Positions 29,501 to 35,281 of a stretch of DNA of 44,089 nt are shown one piece after another. The notes below the pieces were generated by a model. That model did not search any database, was not told where the DNA came from, and saw only the letters and a list, made by a program, of their open reading frames with translations. The first letter of the stretch is position 1. Each line of letters starts with the position of its first letter. The position numbers and the translations under genes are program-made. This DNA is from Phycisphaeraceae bacterium. GTDB lineage: Bacteria > Planctomycetota > Phycisphaerae > Phycisphaerales > Phycisphaeraceae. The stretch lies in NCBI GenBank assembly GCA_028284155.1, contig JANQSF010000062.1, positions 1 through 44,089 of the forward strand, given 5' to 3'.

Positions 29501-30300
29501 CGGTCGATGACCAGACCGTCGATGATCAAGTCGTGCACCAGTACGGCCTGTCGATGTATCAGCAGCAGATGCACGACCAGACGATTGAGCGACGTCGCGC
29601 CGCGGGTGAGCAGATCCAGATCAGCGGCCTGTACGCGCAGCAGGGCGAGCAAGTCGCGGCGATCAACGCGTTGCAGAAGGCACGTGACCACGCGCAACAG
29701 ATCGACGCGGCGCTGAGCGAAGACTACCGCCAGCAGCACAACCTCTTGGTCTATCAGAACGCGATGGTCGGGCTGCGTATCGCCAACCGTCGTTTGTATG
29801 ACCAGAGCCACGGTGCGGCGACGGGCGGGCGGGGCAAGTCGGATCGCTTCCTGATCACGCCCGAGCAGTTACGGCACTTCCCAAGCAGTCTGAACAAGCA
29901 CGACAGCGACAACCTGAAGCTGATCGTGCGTCGCATCATCGCGTCGCACGAGGCGGCAGGCCGCGCGGACATGCAGCTTTCGATCGTGCTGCCACAGCAC
30001 GGTCGCGAGTTGCGATTCATCCGGGCCGTGCAGGTTCAGCCAAACGCGGACATGCAGGTGTCATTCACTGCGAGACGGGCTGTGCGCGACACCATCCAGC
30101 ACGGCTGGCTGACGGCGGGCGGCCTGGTCGTCGTATTTGCGTTGCTGATGGCTGGGCTTGTTTATGTCGGAAGGCGGTTGCCGCGTTGGCGGGCGTGCTG
30201 CGTGACGACGAAGTCGACGGACGTCGTTGTTTTGAGAGAAGAGGCTGAAAACGACGCGCCGTCTGCTGACGCGACCGAACCCGACAAGGGCGATTCCTGA
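23545..30300 (+). CDS. Giant membrane protein of two homologous halves joined by a membrane block
   Basis: About 2,251 residues of no named family that I recognise. A signal peptide (VLVMSLVTVLPALALA) is followed by about 880 residues of beta-rich sequence. A membrane block has hydrophobic segments near 926-948, 957-977, 1035-1057, 1060-1080, 1088-1108 and 1132-1151, the last ending like a second signal peptide (FMLVFANTANAQPA). A second beta-rich half follows to about 2190, then a last helix near 2194-2216 and a basic/acidic tail. The halves align: FFQFDIAQGKLNQLTFNVPKS with VSFQIAQGQLSDIKLAVPQN, and LLGPKSPLVVRWKP with LFGPGDTAVIAWKP. A helical repeat-like stretch lies near 2015-2090. The start at 23545 has AAGGG six bases upstream; ATG 23539 is the alternative. 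It follows the vWA gene by about 50 bases, so they are probably co-transcribed. Confidence 0.75.
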   Translation: MKQLTVLVMSLVTVLPALALAQPKAAAPEPTDAPPPTRITDLTVQGRIDGANIGFDIDMAVTSYAVWQQTPIVSGHVVLDKITEPAGGFRPHFEPIKTKAGGVTYHVLWPRSGDHQFKATFAARANPVQDGQWRETTIGLPAARLRQIQIVADRTDLQVQFPGAMRVVRQVVDGQLTMTALLGPKSPLVVRWKPLVEVQEAKLVLGSTANTIATVGVGALRIDSFFQFDIAQGKLNQLTFNVPKSLSITQVRGQHIRDWRIAEPAEGAPDDAPRTLTVSLNRAQDKVYALQVLAEQPLPALPTEIDLPVTTPTLDGVGIRAGGQVAVGTNSAIQLVVRQAGGLSQIDGSGFTRVALDAKKYPRAIPSSKSFFYQFAASPYQLRLALDDVVPTFDVEHMTVVRVKEDDLVVGVNATLDIRDAPIRSAVLELPVGLDVTQVDAGRHAVEHAVLPRPADAAADDPQRVELTFTQPVIGKVAISVVLKLGQSPFGQVRNLRAPSFGGARSQRGHVAVAVDPGVQLADPVVQNLREVSTASIQQRVADTQFVYRLRAADWTLGLTASAKPADVRVETFHLLTLADSIATGSVAVTYFITGSPIDRLQFRVSPRLQNVEFVGADVRRWSRDENDPQLLTVELKRKVDGPYNLLVTYTQRYDDETPVTVGGVAVEQTQTQMGYMVVASHRNVKLSSPGGPEAGGAAVLAIDRQEVPAGYRLMVQAPILRTYKYVAAPHEVVLNVQPYTRVSLPNAVVEVMQMSTQVYVDDAGPSESQTRVRYVVKNASEQFLPLSMPKGAANFKVYEPADHPDEEPRRVGAVFDKQRGMLLVPLDRKRNPNHPITLEVEYGLDHRDDSDGGVIQITAPTSDLRSTFDRWGIHAPKDWALLPVENEGNMVAQHREQTRGDLSLVMDNVTDRWRAAISRWLDDVVICYAVLAVAAMVLVFAFRRQAVVDAAAWIVLVGLFWIGVVAAGVSSDPAAVPDTSLSHPRDVLSYPQGGQPDNWQSLTHTQAVGLENEAPLSVAVQVVPAWRQHAPGFAPFGIAVFGLACFFLAVALRKLRWVLVSVGVVALLFAAARFPHATPILGHLLTWGVPVLLAIGFALVTYCCRSCQTSNENEPESGASDTPPLPGGATVAGLALAFMLVFANTANAQPAADAPTIEKPQFMRCEATMVAGNDSVDVGLNLRITAAKPMRLPVLNPASIMLSPEKTDGPVRVVSIGGQTFVNVKQAGTYDLQLRFLSPLPPADAQQRRTFSLGLPAALTNQVVFTIPNAGLEVLSPTAMRFGATEADGQTTVNALFGPGDTAVIAWKPRERRTEIEKTVLFADVATAVRFEEGVVQAAHDVSFQIAQGQLSDIKLAVPQNMIVTAVQGVDVGAWRFDPATNTLEVRLSKPATGEYRLRTVTQVSTTRTPYDVSVGGVRVIDAVRQRGTMGLLESATVHVRVDQAPASMNVDDFTRDAAALIHALATQRNSGGGQAAARVRHAYRIRGEADVVQIRATRIEPEYRSREMGVFTVADQRLAYNTNYYVEVSKAGVFSATLNVPAEYEIDELSAPQVSHWDEEVVDGQRVVQVQFKGRMLGVVNLRLLMSRPEPQLPQQVTLPRVVLVGASKHDGRIVIESEQGVRLAVAAREGVNERDPLRLDPPIRQPAGVLVFDLLRSDWALQLTTEVIEPRVNVDFLHVAEVSESVVYHTHHLRYSFYNAGVKTFEIDVPQDASSVLISGPFIARREQVEPGRWRIELEKKVFNNHVLTVTYEDRFDRGGGAVALRPVAARDVDQQTGHVVVMANDRVELGRQRVGATLEPVNARTIERGLFGADDLSSAAFAYFSASPAYDLAMTVRRHAAADLLEADVRQADVTSVVADSGTTINRVEVYLSVGSKRHLEARLPKGATVWSLLVDGRATAPSTRTDSKGNAVLLIPLPPSPSREMVDAKVDLIYVAPPAAGWSSGQHDYRGPRFDLPLRSLTWRLLLPIGFDYDDFEGTLAVDDQTVDDQVVHQYGLSMYQQQMHDQTIERRRAAGEQIQISGLYAQQGEQVAAINALQKARDHAQQIDAALSEDYRQQHNLLVYQNAMVGLRIANRRLYDQSHGAATGGRGKSDRFLITPEQLRHFPSSLNKHDSDNLKLIVRRIIASHEAAGRADMQLSIVLPQHGRELRFIRAVQVQPNADMQVSFTARRAVRDTIQHGWLTAGGLVVVFALLMAGLVYVGRRLPRWRACCVTTKSTDVVVLREEAENDAPSADATEPDKGDS

Positions 30301-30364
30301 GCCGTTGCCTGTCCGTGCTCGGTTCGAGCATGAGTCGTGGGATACTTTGAAATGAGCGACTGTC

Positions 30365-30435
30365 TCGTGCCACGGCCGTGTCGGCCGTGTGGTTACGCAA
30401 TAGTGTTCCACACGGCCGACACGGCCGTGGCACGA
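30365..30435. repeat. REPIN-like inverted repeat, family A, copy 1
   Basis: A perfect 28-bp inverted repeat (30365-30392 against 30408-30435) around a 15-base loop. Each arm is itself a hairpin, CACGGCC-GTGTC-GGCCGTG, so the unit is two REP hairpins in inverted orientation. A second copy with different loop sequence is at 33465. It lies between the giant membrane protein gene and the lipoprotein gene. Confidence 0.85.
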
Positions 30436-30540
30436 ATTCGACGCCTCAAAGTGTACCTCTACCCGAGCGTGCCCGGAAACCGCGGATGTGAGCGGCTATG
30501 ATGCTGTGTAGTTCGACCAACACTCAACAGGAGAGCCGCT

Positions 30541-31473
30541 ATGCTCGACCCCGCCCGCAACCGAGTTGTCGCGTTTGTCGTTGTCGGTCTGTTGATCGCC
30601 GCTGGCGGTTGTGAAGGCAACGGGCAGAAGCAGGCGGAGGTCGAGCGTCCGTTGGAAGACGCCCGCATGGCCTACGCGGACGAGCGGACCGCCGATGCGA
30701 ATGCATTGCTCGAGCGGGGCGACCGTGTCGCGGCGGCCGAGTCCGCGCGTGAAGCGCTCCGAGTCGAGCCGCAACACGCGGGGGCACAGGCTGCATTGCG
30801 CGCAGCCGAAGCGCCGCCGGGGCCGATCGGCGAGGTGCCCCTTCTTGACCGGCATCTACGAGACCTTCGTGTTCGGCGATCCGAAGCGCTTGCCGAGTTC
30901 TACTCGCTCATGAACCGGGCCAGGTCGTTGGCGACGCAGCATCGTTACGAGCAAGCCCTCAACGCCGTACAGCAAGCCCAGGCGGTGCTGCACCGTAAGC
31001 GGGCGTCGTTGATCACGCTCGACTATGAAACGGCCCAGCGCGAAACCCATCGCTGGCAGGCGACGACTGAGGTTCGACGTGATCTGGACCGTTGTGAGTC
31101 GCAGGTCCGGTTGAAGGCCGAGGCGGAATACGAGGCGGGCGAACGCAAACGACTCTCGGACCTTCAAGCACGGGCGAACGCAAATCTTGTCCTGCGTCGT
31201 GTACGTGACATGCGTATCGAGCAGCGGTACGACCGCGCGATCGAATTGATCGCGACAGCTCGGTTCATCGATCCGCACAACCCTGCGCTGGATAATGCGA
31301 TTCAGGGTGTCATCGAAGCCCGCATCGCGACGCGCGCCAAGCAAGCCGTTCGACAACGTGCCCTGTCCGCGGCGGGTCAGTCGGCCGACAACGTCGAGGC
31401 ATCGGCTGTGCCGTCGACCCTGGTGGCGTATCCGCGCGATTGGCCCGCGATCACGGGCAATCGGTTGCCCTGA
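30541..31473 (+). CDS. Lipoprotein with TPR-like repeats, paralogous to the repeat region of the anti-sigma fusion
   Basis: 310 residues. The N terminus is basic, then hydrophobic (VVAFVVVGLLIAAGGC), with Cys24 as the likely lipid anchor. The rest is helical and repeat-like: AEFYSLMNRARSLATQHRYEQAL, VLRRVRDMRIEQRYDRAIELI, then ATARFIDPHNPALDNAIQ. It ends YPRDWPAITGNRLP. The anti-sigma fusion has the same order: RANDLRKEQQYDAALGLL, QAKFLDPKNEAVHALTD, then YPTDWPQVTASR. The two regions are therefore homologous, the lipoprotein lacking the STN and vWA parts. AGGAGAG at 30529-30535 marks the start, and TATGAT at 30497-30502 may be a -10. A role as an envelope partner or competitor of the fusion protein is inference. 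Confidence 0.75.
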   Translation: MLDPARNRVVAFVVVGLLIAAGGCEGNGQKQAEVERPLEDARMAYADERTADANALLERGDRVAAAESAREALRVEPQHAGAQAALRAAEAPPGPIGEVPLLDRHLRDLRVRRSEALAEFYSLMNRARSLATQHRYEQALNAVQQAQAVLHRKRASLITLDYETAQRETHRWQATTEVRRDLDRCESQVRLKAEAEYEAGERKRLSDLQARANANLVLRRVRDMRIEQRYDRAIELIATARFIDPHNPALDNAIQGVIEARIATRAKQAVRQRALSAAGQSADNVEASAVPSTLVAYPRDWPAITGNRLP

Positions 31474-31496
31474 ATGGCGAGACCCGTTTGCGCATG

Positions 31497-31534
31497 AAAA
31501 ACCCCGGAACTCACGTCGCCGCTCGTCCCGGGGT
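31497..31534 (-). terminator. Terminator for the leftward outer-membrane protein gene
   Basis: Read on the minus strand, ACCCCGG (31534-31528) pairs with CCGGGGT (31507-31501) and four further T residues follow. The loop is about 20 bases. It lies about 105 bases after the stop of the leftward gene. Confidence 0.5.
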
Positions 31535-31639
31535 GGCCCCCCATTGGAAGCTTCTCATACTCGCTCGTCCGGCACAGATCGTTCGGAAGCGAGGCAGATG
31601 ATATCAGATTATCGGACTGCCTGTCCCGTCACCCGGCCG

Positions 31640-32863
31640 TCAGAACGCGAACTGCCAACCGACCTGGATGATCCAGTCCGTCTCGAGTTGTGGGCCTTCC
31701 AGCTTTTGCCAGATAGGCATGCCGCCCTCGATGGCAAAGCGGTGACCTTTCAAGAAGCCGTCGCGGATGTACAGGTTGACACCCAAAAGCAGGTCGAGAC
31801 GTTGGCCGCCGCGGCGGTCGGGCTCGGCCGTGGGGACCAGCGGGATGCCGATTGGGTTCGTCCTGGCGATGCGGTCGTCCTGGCCGTCGATGTTGCCCCA
31901 GAGGTCGTAGTTGAGGCGGACGGAGCTGCTGATCCACTCCGACCAATTCCAGCCGAACCAAGTGGTGACGTTCAACGTGTCGCCGAGGCTGTAGTCCTCG
32001 TCGTTTCGGCCCATGCGAATGACGCCGCTGGCCTGCGTACCCCACGACCAATTGCTACGCTGGTAGACGTAGCTGCCGCCTAGCATCGCATCGACCGTGC
32101 CGGAGCCGATCTGCATGGGATAGGGCAGCACCGCCCGCCCCAGCGGCGTCATGTCCTTTTCGTCGATCGAACCCGTGGGCACGGACAGGCCAACGTTGAA
32201 TTGCACGTTGTGCCGCCCCTTGACGTAAACGGGGAACAACGCGCCCAGTTTCAGGTCGCCGATGTCCTCGCCGACGGTCGTGAACCGCACGCCGTTGCGC
32301 ACGCGGTGGTCCATCTTCTTGCGGACGATCGGCAGCATGGCCATGAGGGTGACCCAGTCGGTCGGGGCGTACATCACGCCGAGCATGTGCATCTGCATCG
32401 TCATCTTGGTCGGCGTGACGAAGAAGTCTTCGAGCACATTGCTGTTGCTCACCCGGCTGTCGCCGCGGCGGTTGCCTTTCATCTCCATGTACATGTAGCG
32501 ATACGAGAGCATGACCTCGCCCTTGTGGTGGGCGTGATCGGCCATCACGCCGATCGGCGCGTGCGAGTCAGGCCGAGCGCCGTTGTAGACGTAGCCCGTG
32601 CTGTCCGCCAGCGGCCAGTTCGGGTTGAAGAACGGCCCGAACGGTCCGCCTTCGCCGGTGTCGCGGTGGCCGTCGGCCGGCGCATCGTGGTCGACGAACT
32701 CGGTGTCGAGACCGAGATAGCGGGGCGGATCGACGTAGTTCAGGTTGACCGGTTCTTCGATCGACGAAAGGGAAGTATCAATCGGTTCGATGTGCCGCGC
32801 ATCCGCGAGTAGGGCGGGCGTGAGCGATATTGCCACGGCGGCGATAAGCAGGTGACGAATCAT
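31640..32863 (-). CDS. Outer-membrane beta-barrel protein, possibly metal-related
   Basis: 407 residues with a signal peptide (LLIAAVAISLTPALLA) and a C terminus ending in Phe (QVGWQFAF), typical of outer-membrane barrels. Alternating hydrophobic strands are visible throughout (VMLSYRYMYMEMKG, VTLMAMLPIVRKKM, VQFNVGLSVPTGS). The segment GVMADHAHHKGEVMLSYRYMYMEMKG, with its His/Met clusters (also TMQMHMLGVMY), resembles a transporter-like family often found in copper-resistance clusters. It is probably co-transcribed with the upstream small His/Cys-rich gene. Metal binding or export is inference; a general porin-like protein is the alternative. Confidence 0.7.
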   Translation of the reverse strand: MIRHLLIAAVAISLTPALLADARHIEPIDTSLSSIEEPVNLNYVDPPRYLGLDTEFVDHDAPADGHRDTGEGGPFGPFFNPNWPLADSTGYVYNGARPDSHAPIGVMADHAHHKGEVMLSYRYMYMEMKGNRRGDSRVSNSNVLEDFFVTPTKMTMQMHMLGVMYAPTDWVTLMAMLPIVRKKMDHRVRNGVRFTTVGEDIGDLKLGALFPVYVKGRHNVQFNVGLSVPTGSIDEKDMTPLGRAVLPYPMQIGSGTVDAMLGGSYVYQRSNWSWGTQASGVIRMGRNDEDYSLGDTLNVTTWFGWNWSEWISSSVRLNYDLWGNIDGQDDRIARTNPIGIPLVPTAEPDRRGGQRLDLLLGVNLYIRDGFLKGHRFAIEGGMPIWQKLEGPQLETDWIIQVGWQFAF

Positions 32864-33002
32864 GGTTTTCTCCGAACGACGCGCCGGATAGGCGCGTCAG
32901 GCTTCCGATGTCACGTCGCGAACGACGGGCGTCGCGATCACGGACAGGCGCGGTGACAACGTCACCGGGCTTGGAAAGTATTGAAAGAAGGCAAGAATCG
33001 GC

Positions 33003-33377
33003 TTAGGCCAAGCCGACCGGCGGCGCGCGATCGCGGCGTGAAGAAAGGGGGCGCACCGTGAGAGCAACCGTCTCACATGTTTGCAAGCGTTCGATCAACC
33101 GCTCGCCAGGCGACGCGATCGTCGCCACCGCCGGCGGTGTCTGAAGTGTGGTGACCAGGTGGCAGACGGCGCAATCCGACGCGGGGTCGCGCTGCGGTGA
33201 AGGTTCGTTCGGCTGGTCGGTAGTACCCGTCGCTGGGCAGCAGGTCGCGTGCGCCGCGTGGCACGTTGGCGATCCGTCCGACAGGCGGACCGCGCCCCGC
33301 TCGTGGGACGGCACGAAGACGCCGAACCACAGCGCGGTGTAGACGATCAGGGCAAGGCTGGTCCGTCGGTGGGCCAT
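33003..33377 (-). CDS. Small secreted or membrane His/Cys-rich protein (DUF2946-like)
   Basis: 124 residues. It begins with one hydrophobic segment (LALIVYTALWFGVFV), then a His/Cys-rich stretch CHAAHATCCPATG and a second motif DCAVCHLVTT. A short protein with an N-terminal helix and a C-x-x-C-H motif, placed upstream of an outer-membrane barrel, is reminiscent of DUF2946 proteins of copper loci. The start at 33377 has GGTGG just upstream and a -10-like TATCAT on the same strand at 33391-33386. The open frame further upstream runs through a REPIN and is not coding. Confidence 0.55.
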   Translation of the reverse strand: MAHRRTSLALIVYTALWFGVFVPSHERGAVRLSDGSPTCHAAHATCCPATGTTDQPNEPSPQRDPASDCAVCHLVTTLQTPPAVATIASPGERLIERLQTCETVALTVRPLSSRRDRAPPVGLA

Positions 33378-33464
33378 GAGCCACCATGATAGCAAAGGGC
33401 TCAACCGATCGGCCCGAAATCTGCTTTCGCGACGTGGCGAAGTATGAGCCGGGCGTCTGTCTCC

Positions 33465-33529
33465 TGCCACGGCCGTGTCGGCCGTGCGGGGCAACAAGGG
33501 CCTTCCGCACGGCCGACACGGCCGTGGCA
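33465..33529. repeat. REPIN-like inverted repeat, family A, copy 2
   Basis: A perfect 25-bp inverted repeat (33465-33489 against 33505-33529) with a 15-base loop. Each arm contains CACGGCC-GTGTC-GGCCGTG. Arm sequence matches the copy at 30365 but the loop differs. It lies in the divergent spacer between the DUF2946-like gene and hisA. Confidence 0.85.
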
Positions 33530-33627
33530 CACAGACCGACCTCCATCGACACCGCTACAGACCCGTGGGGCGTATCATCGCCCTCGATCGAGACCGCTCC
33601 GTCGCCGACTCCGGAGTCAACTTCCCC

Positions 33628-34356
33628 ATGCACCTGTTCCCCGCTATCGACCTGCGAGACGGCCACGTCGTTCGGTTGTACCAGGGTGACTATGACCAGC
33701 AGACGACGTACGGCAACGACCCGGTCGCGCAGGCCCGCCTGTTCGCCGACGCCGGTTCGACCTGGCTGCACGTGGTCGATCTGGACGGGGCGCGGACAGG
33801 GAACATCACGCACATTGACGTCATCCGCCGCATGTGTGACGAGACGTCGCTGAAAGTCGAGGTCGGTGGGGGGGTTCGATCGTCGGGCACGATCGACGCG
33901 CTGCTCGACGCCGGTGTCGCGCGGGTCATTCTCGGCACGGCGGCGCTCAAGGATTGGGCGTGGTTCGAAGGATTGATGGGCAACCCGACCTACCGCGGGC
34001 GCGTCGTGCTCGGGCTCGACGCGCGCAAAGGCAAGGTCGCTGTCAGCGGCTGGGAGTCACAACTCGACGCTACGGCGGTCGAGATCGCGCAGCGCGTCAC
34101 AGATTGGCCGCTCGCCGCGATCGTCTACACCGACATCGCCACCGACGGCACGCTGCAAGGCCCGAACGTCGAAGCCACGCGTGAGATGGCCGAGGCGACC
34201 GACGTGCCGATCGTGGCGTCGGGCGGCGTCGGGACGTTGGATCACTTGCGCGCGCTTCGAGCGTTGCCCATTCAAGGCGCGATTGTGGGGCGGGCGTTGT
34301 ATGACGGGGCGTTTACGATTGAGGAGGGGTTGAAGACGTTTGAGTCAGTAAGCTGA
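33628..34356 (+). CDS. hisA: HisA, phosphoribosylformimino-5-aminoimidazole carboxamide ribotide isomerase
   Basis: 242 residues, a TIM barrel of normal length. It performs the fourth step of histidine synthesis, the Amadori isomerisation of ProFAR to PRFAR in the cytoplasm. Catalytic Asp is in LFPAIDLRDG at the N terminus and the second Asp in VYTDIATDGTLQGPN. Phosphate-binding loops VGGGVRS and ASGGVGTLDHL are present. The start at 33628 precedes FPAIDL directly, as in the family. No other his genes are nearby. The last ten codons (EEGLKTFESVS) differ from a second copy of the 3' end found 286 bases downstream; see the relic entry. Confidence 0.93.
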   Translation: MHLFPAIDLRDGHVVRLYQGDYDQQTTYGNDPVAQARLFADAGSTWLHVVDLDGARTGNITHIDVIRRMCDETSLKVEVGGGVRSSGTIDALLDAGVARVILGTAALKDWAWFEGLMGNPTYRGRVVLGLDARKGKVAVSGWESQLDATAVEIAQRVTDWPLAAIVYTDIATDGTLQGPNVEATREMAEATDVPIVASGGVGTLDHLRALRALPIQGAIVGRALYDGAFTIEEGLKTFESVS

Positions 34357-34363
34357 CAGCGCC

Positions 34364-34435
34364 GTAGGCCGGGCACGTTGCCCGGCGGTCTCCCGCCATC
34401 GATCGACCAATCGCCGGGCAATGTGCCCGGCCTAC
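34364..34435. repeat. REPIN-like inverted repeat, family B, with GTAG head
   Basis: 24-bp arms (34364-34387 against 34412-34435) with one mismatch. Each arm is GTAG followed by a hairpin, CCGGGCA-three bases-TGCCCGG. GTAG at the 5' end of a short palindrome is the pattern of REPs moved by RAYT transposases, and two inverted REPs make a REPIN. It begins eight bases after the hisA stop and ends two bases before the duplicated hisA 3' fragment. Confidence 0.85.
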
Positions 34436-34437
34436 CT

Positions 34438-34642
34438 GCTGCAAGGCCCGAACGTCGAAGCCACGCGTGAGATGGCCGAGGCGACCGACGTGCCCATCGT
34501 CGCGTCGGGTGGGGTGGGGACCTTGGATCACTTACGCGCGCTGCGCGACCTGCCGATTCAAGGCGCGATCGTCGGGCGGGCGTTGTATGACGGGGCGTTT
34601 ACGATTGACGAAGCGCTCGGCGCGTTTGAGCGCGGATGTTAA
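34438..34642 (+). pseudogene. Duplicated, diverged 3' end of hisA
   Basis: This copies hisA from 34152 onward. The first 57 bases or so are identical. The next 120 bases have about 15 differences, nearly all silent (13 codons silent, one Ala/Asp), and the last ten codons diverge (DEALGAFERGC, then TAA). It has no start, no N-terminal three quarters and no independent domain, so it is a relic and not a second gene. The silent pattern shows that both copies evolved under selection as parts of working hisA genes before coming together. Confidence 0.85.
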
Positions 34643-34688
34643 TCACTTGGCGTTCAGCTACCGCCCGATTGCCATGAGCGGGAAGCAT
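34643..34688 (-). pseudogene. Relic of the 3' end of the squalene-hopene cyclase gene
   Basis: On the minus strand this reads PLMAIGR-stop-LNAK-stop, matching PIMAIGRWLNAK-stop at the end of the intact cyclase gene (35282 onward). The five differences are three silent changes, Ile to Leu, and TGG to TAG. Its stop codon abuts the stop of the hisA relic exactly, so the two relics preserve a convergent hisA/shc junction. Confidence 0.75.
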
Positions 34689-34815
34689 GTACGCACATTG
34701 CCCGCCAAAAAGTGTTGTTGGGCAGCCAACGCCGGCCGACGTGCCTAGCTTACTTGATGTTGAAGCATGTGGTAAAGGCATTATCGCCAAATGTCAGTCG
34801 GCATGCGTAAAGCAG

Positions 34816-35271
34816 TCACATGTACCGCGGCGTCGGGTTGAACCAACTCGGGTACAACAAGCACATCATCAAATGAAACAACGCGATTGTAAAAGGCAGA
34901 AAACAGGAGAAAGCGAGGCCGGCCCGCCAAGCCCATTTGCGATAACTGTCAATCCACTCATCTGGAACGAAGAGTTCACAAAAAGGTCCGAGGAGATAGC
35001 ACGCGTTTGCGAGCAGTAGCCCACTGCACGCGCCTGCACAATGAAAAAGGGAGGCAATGCCTCCCATGTCACAATCGTAAGAATGTAGGCGCCCACTATC
35101 CTTGATGATGATTGGTGCGCAGATGATGTGTTCGAAGGCATCAAGGACTCCCCCAAACGCCATATAGCCCAAGATCATTGCAATGATGAGGGCGACGTTG
35201 TAATGAAGACGGCGACCTTCCCACCAATTACGAGTTGGGAAGTCTGAATCAGGACTGGCCGGTTGTGACAT
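34816..35271 (-). CDS. Four-helix membrane protein of unknown function
   Basis: 151 residues (158 if the ATG at 35292 is used, which overlaps the cyclase stop by 11 bases). Hydrophobic helices lie near YNVALIIAMILGYMAF, GGIASLFHCAGACSGLLLANACYLL and LAFSCFLPFTIALFHLMMCLL. The RRLHYNVALIIA start resembles a planctomycete membrane family of unknown function. It is lower in GC than its neighbours and sits directly downstream of shc on the same strand, so it may be translationally coupled. It lies between the intact cyclase gene and the relic of that gene's 3' end, so it may have arrived in the same rearrangement. Confidence 0.6.
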   Translation of the reverse strand: MSQPASPDSDFPTRNWWEGRRLHYNVALIIAMILGYMAFGGVLDAFEHIICAPIIIKDSGRLHSYDCDMGGIASLFHCAGACSGLLLANACYLLGPFCELFVPDEWIDSYRKWAWRAGLAFSCFLPFTIALFHLMMCLLYPSWFNPTPRYM

Positions 35272-35281
35272 GACAGACCGA

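Noticed and set aside
30365..33529. Short conserved peptide starting MPRPCRPCG, seen in two places
   Set aside because: It is translated from the family A REPIN arms, not from a gene.
34421..34642. Second complete hisA-like gene after the REPIN
   Set aside because: It carries only the last quarter of HisA, without the catalytic N-terminal Asp or a credible start; the first residues come from the REPIN.
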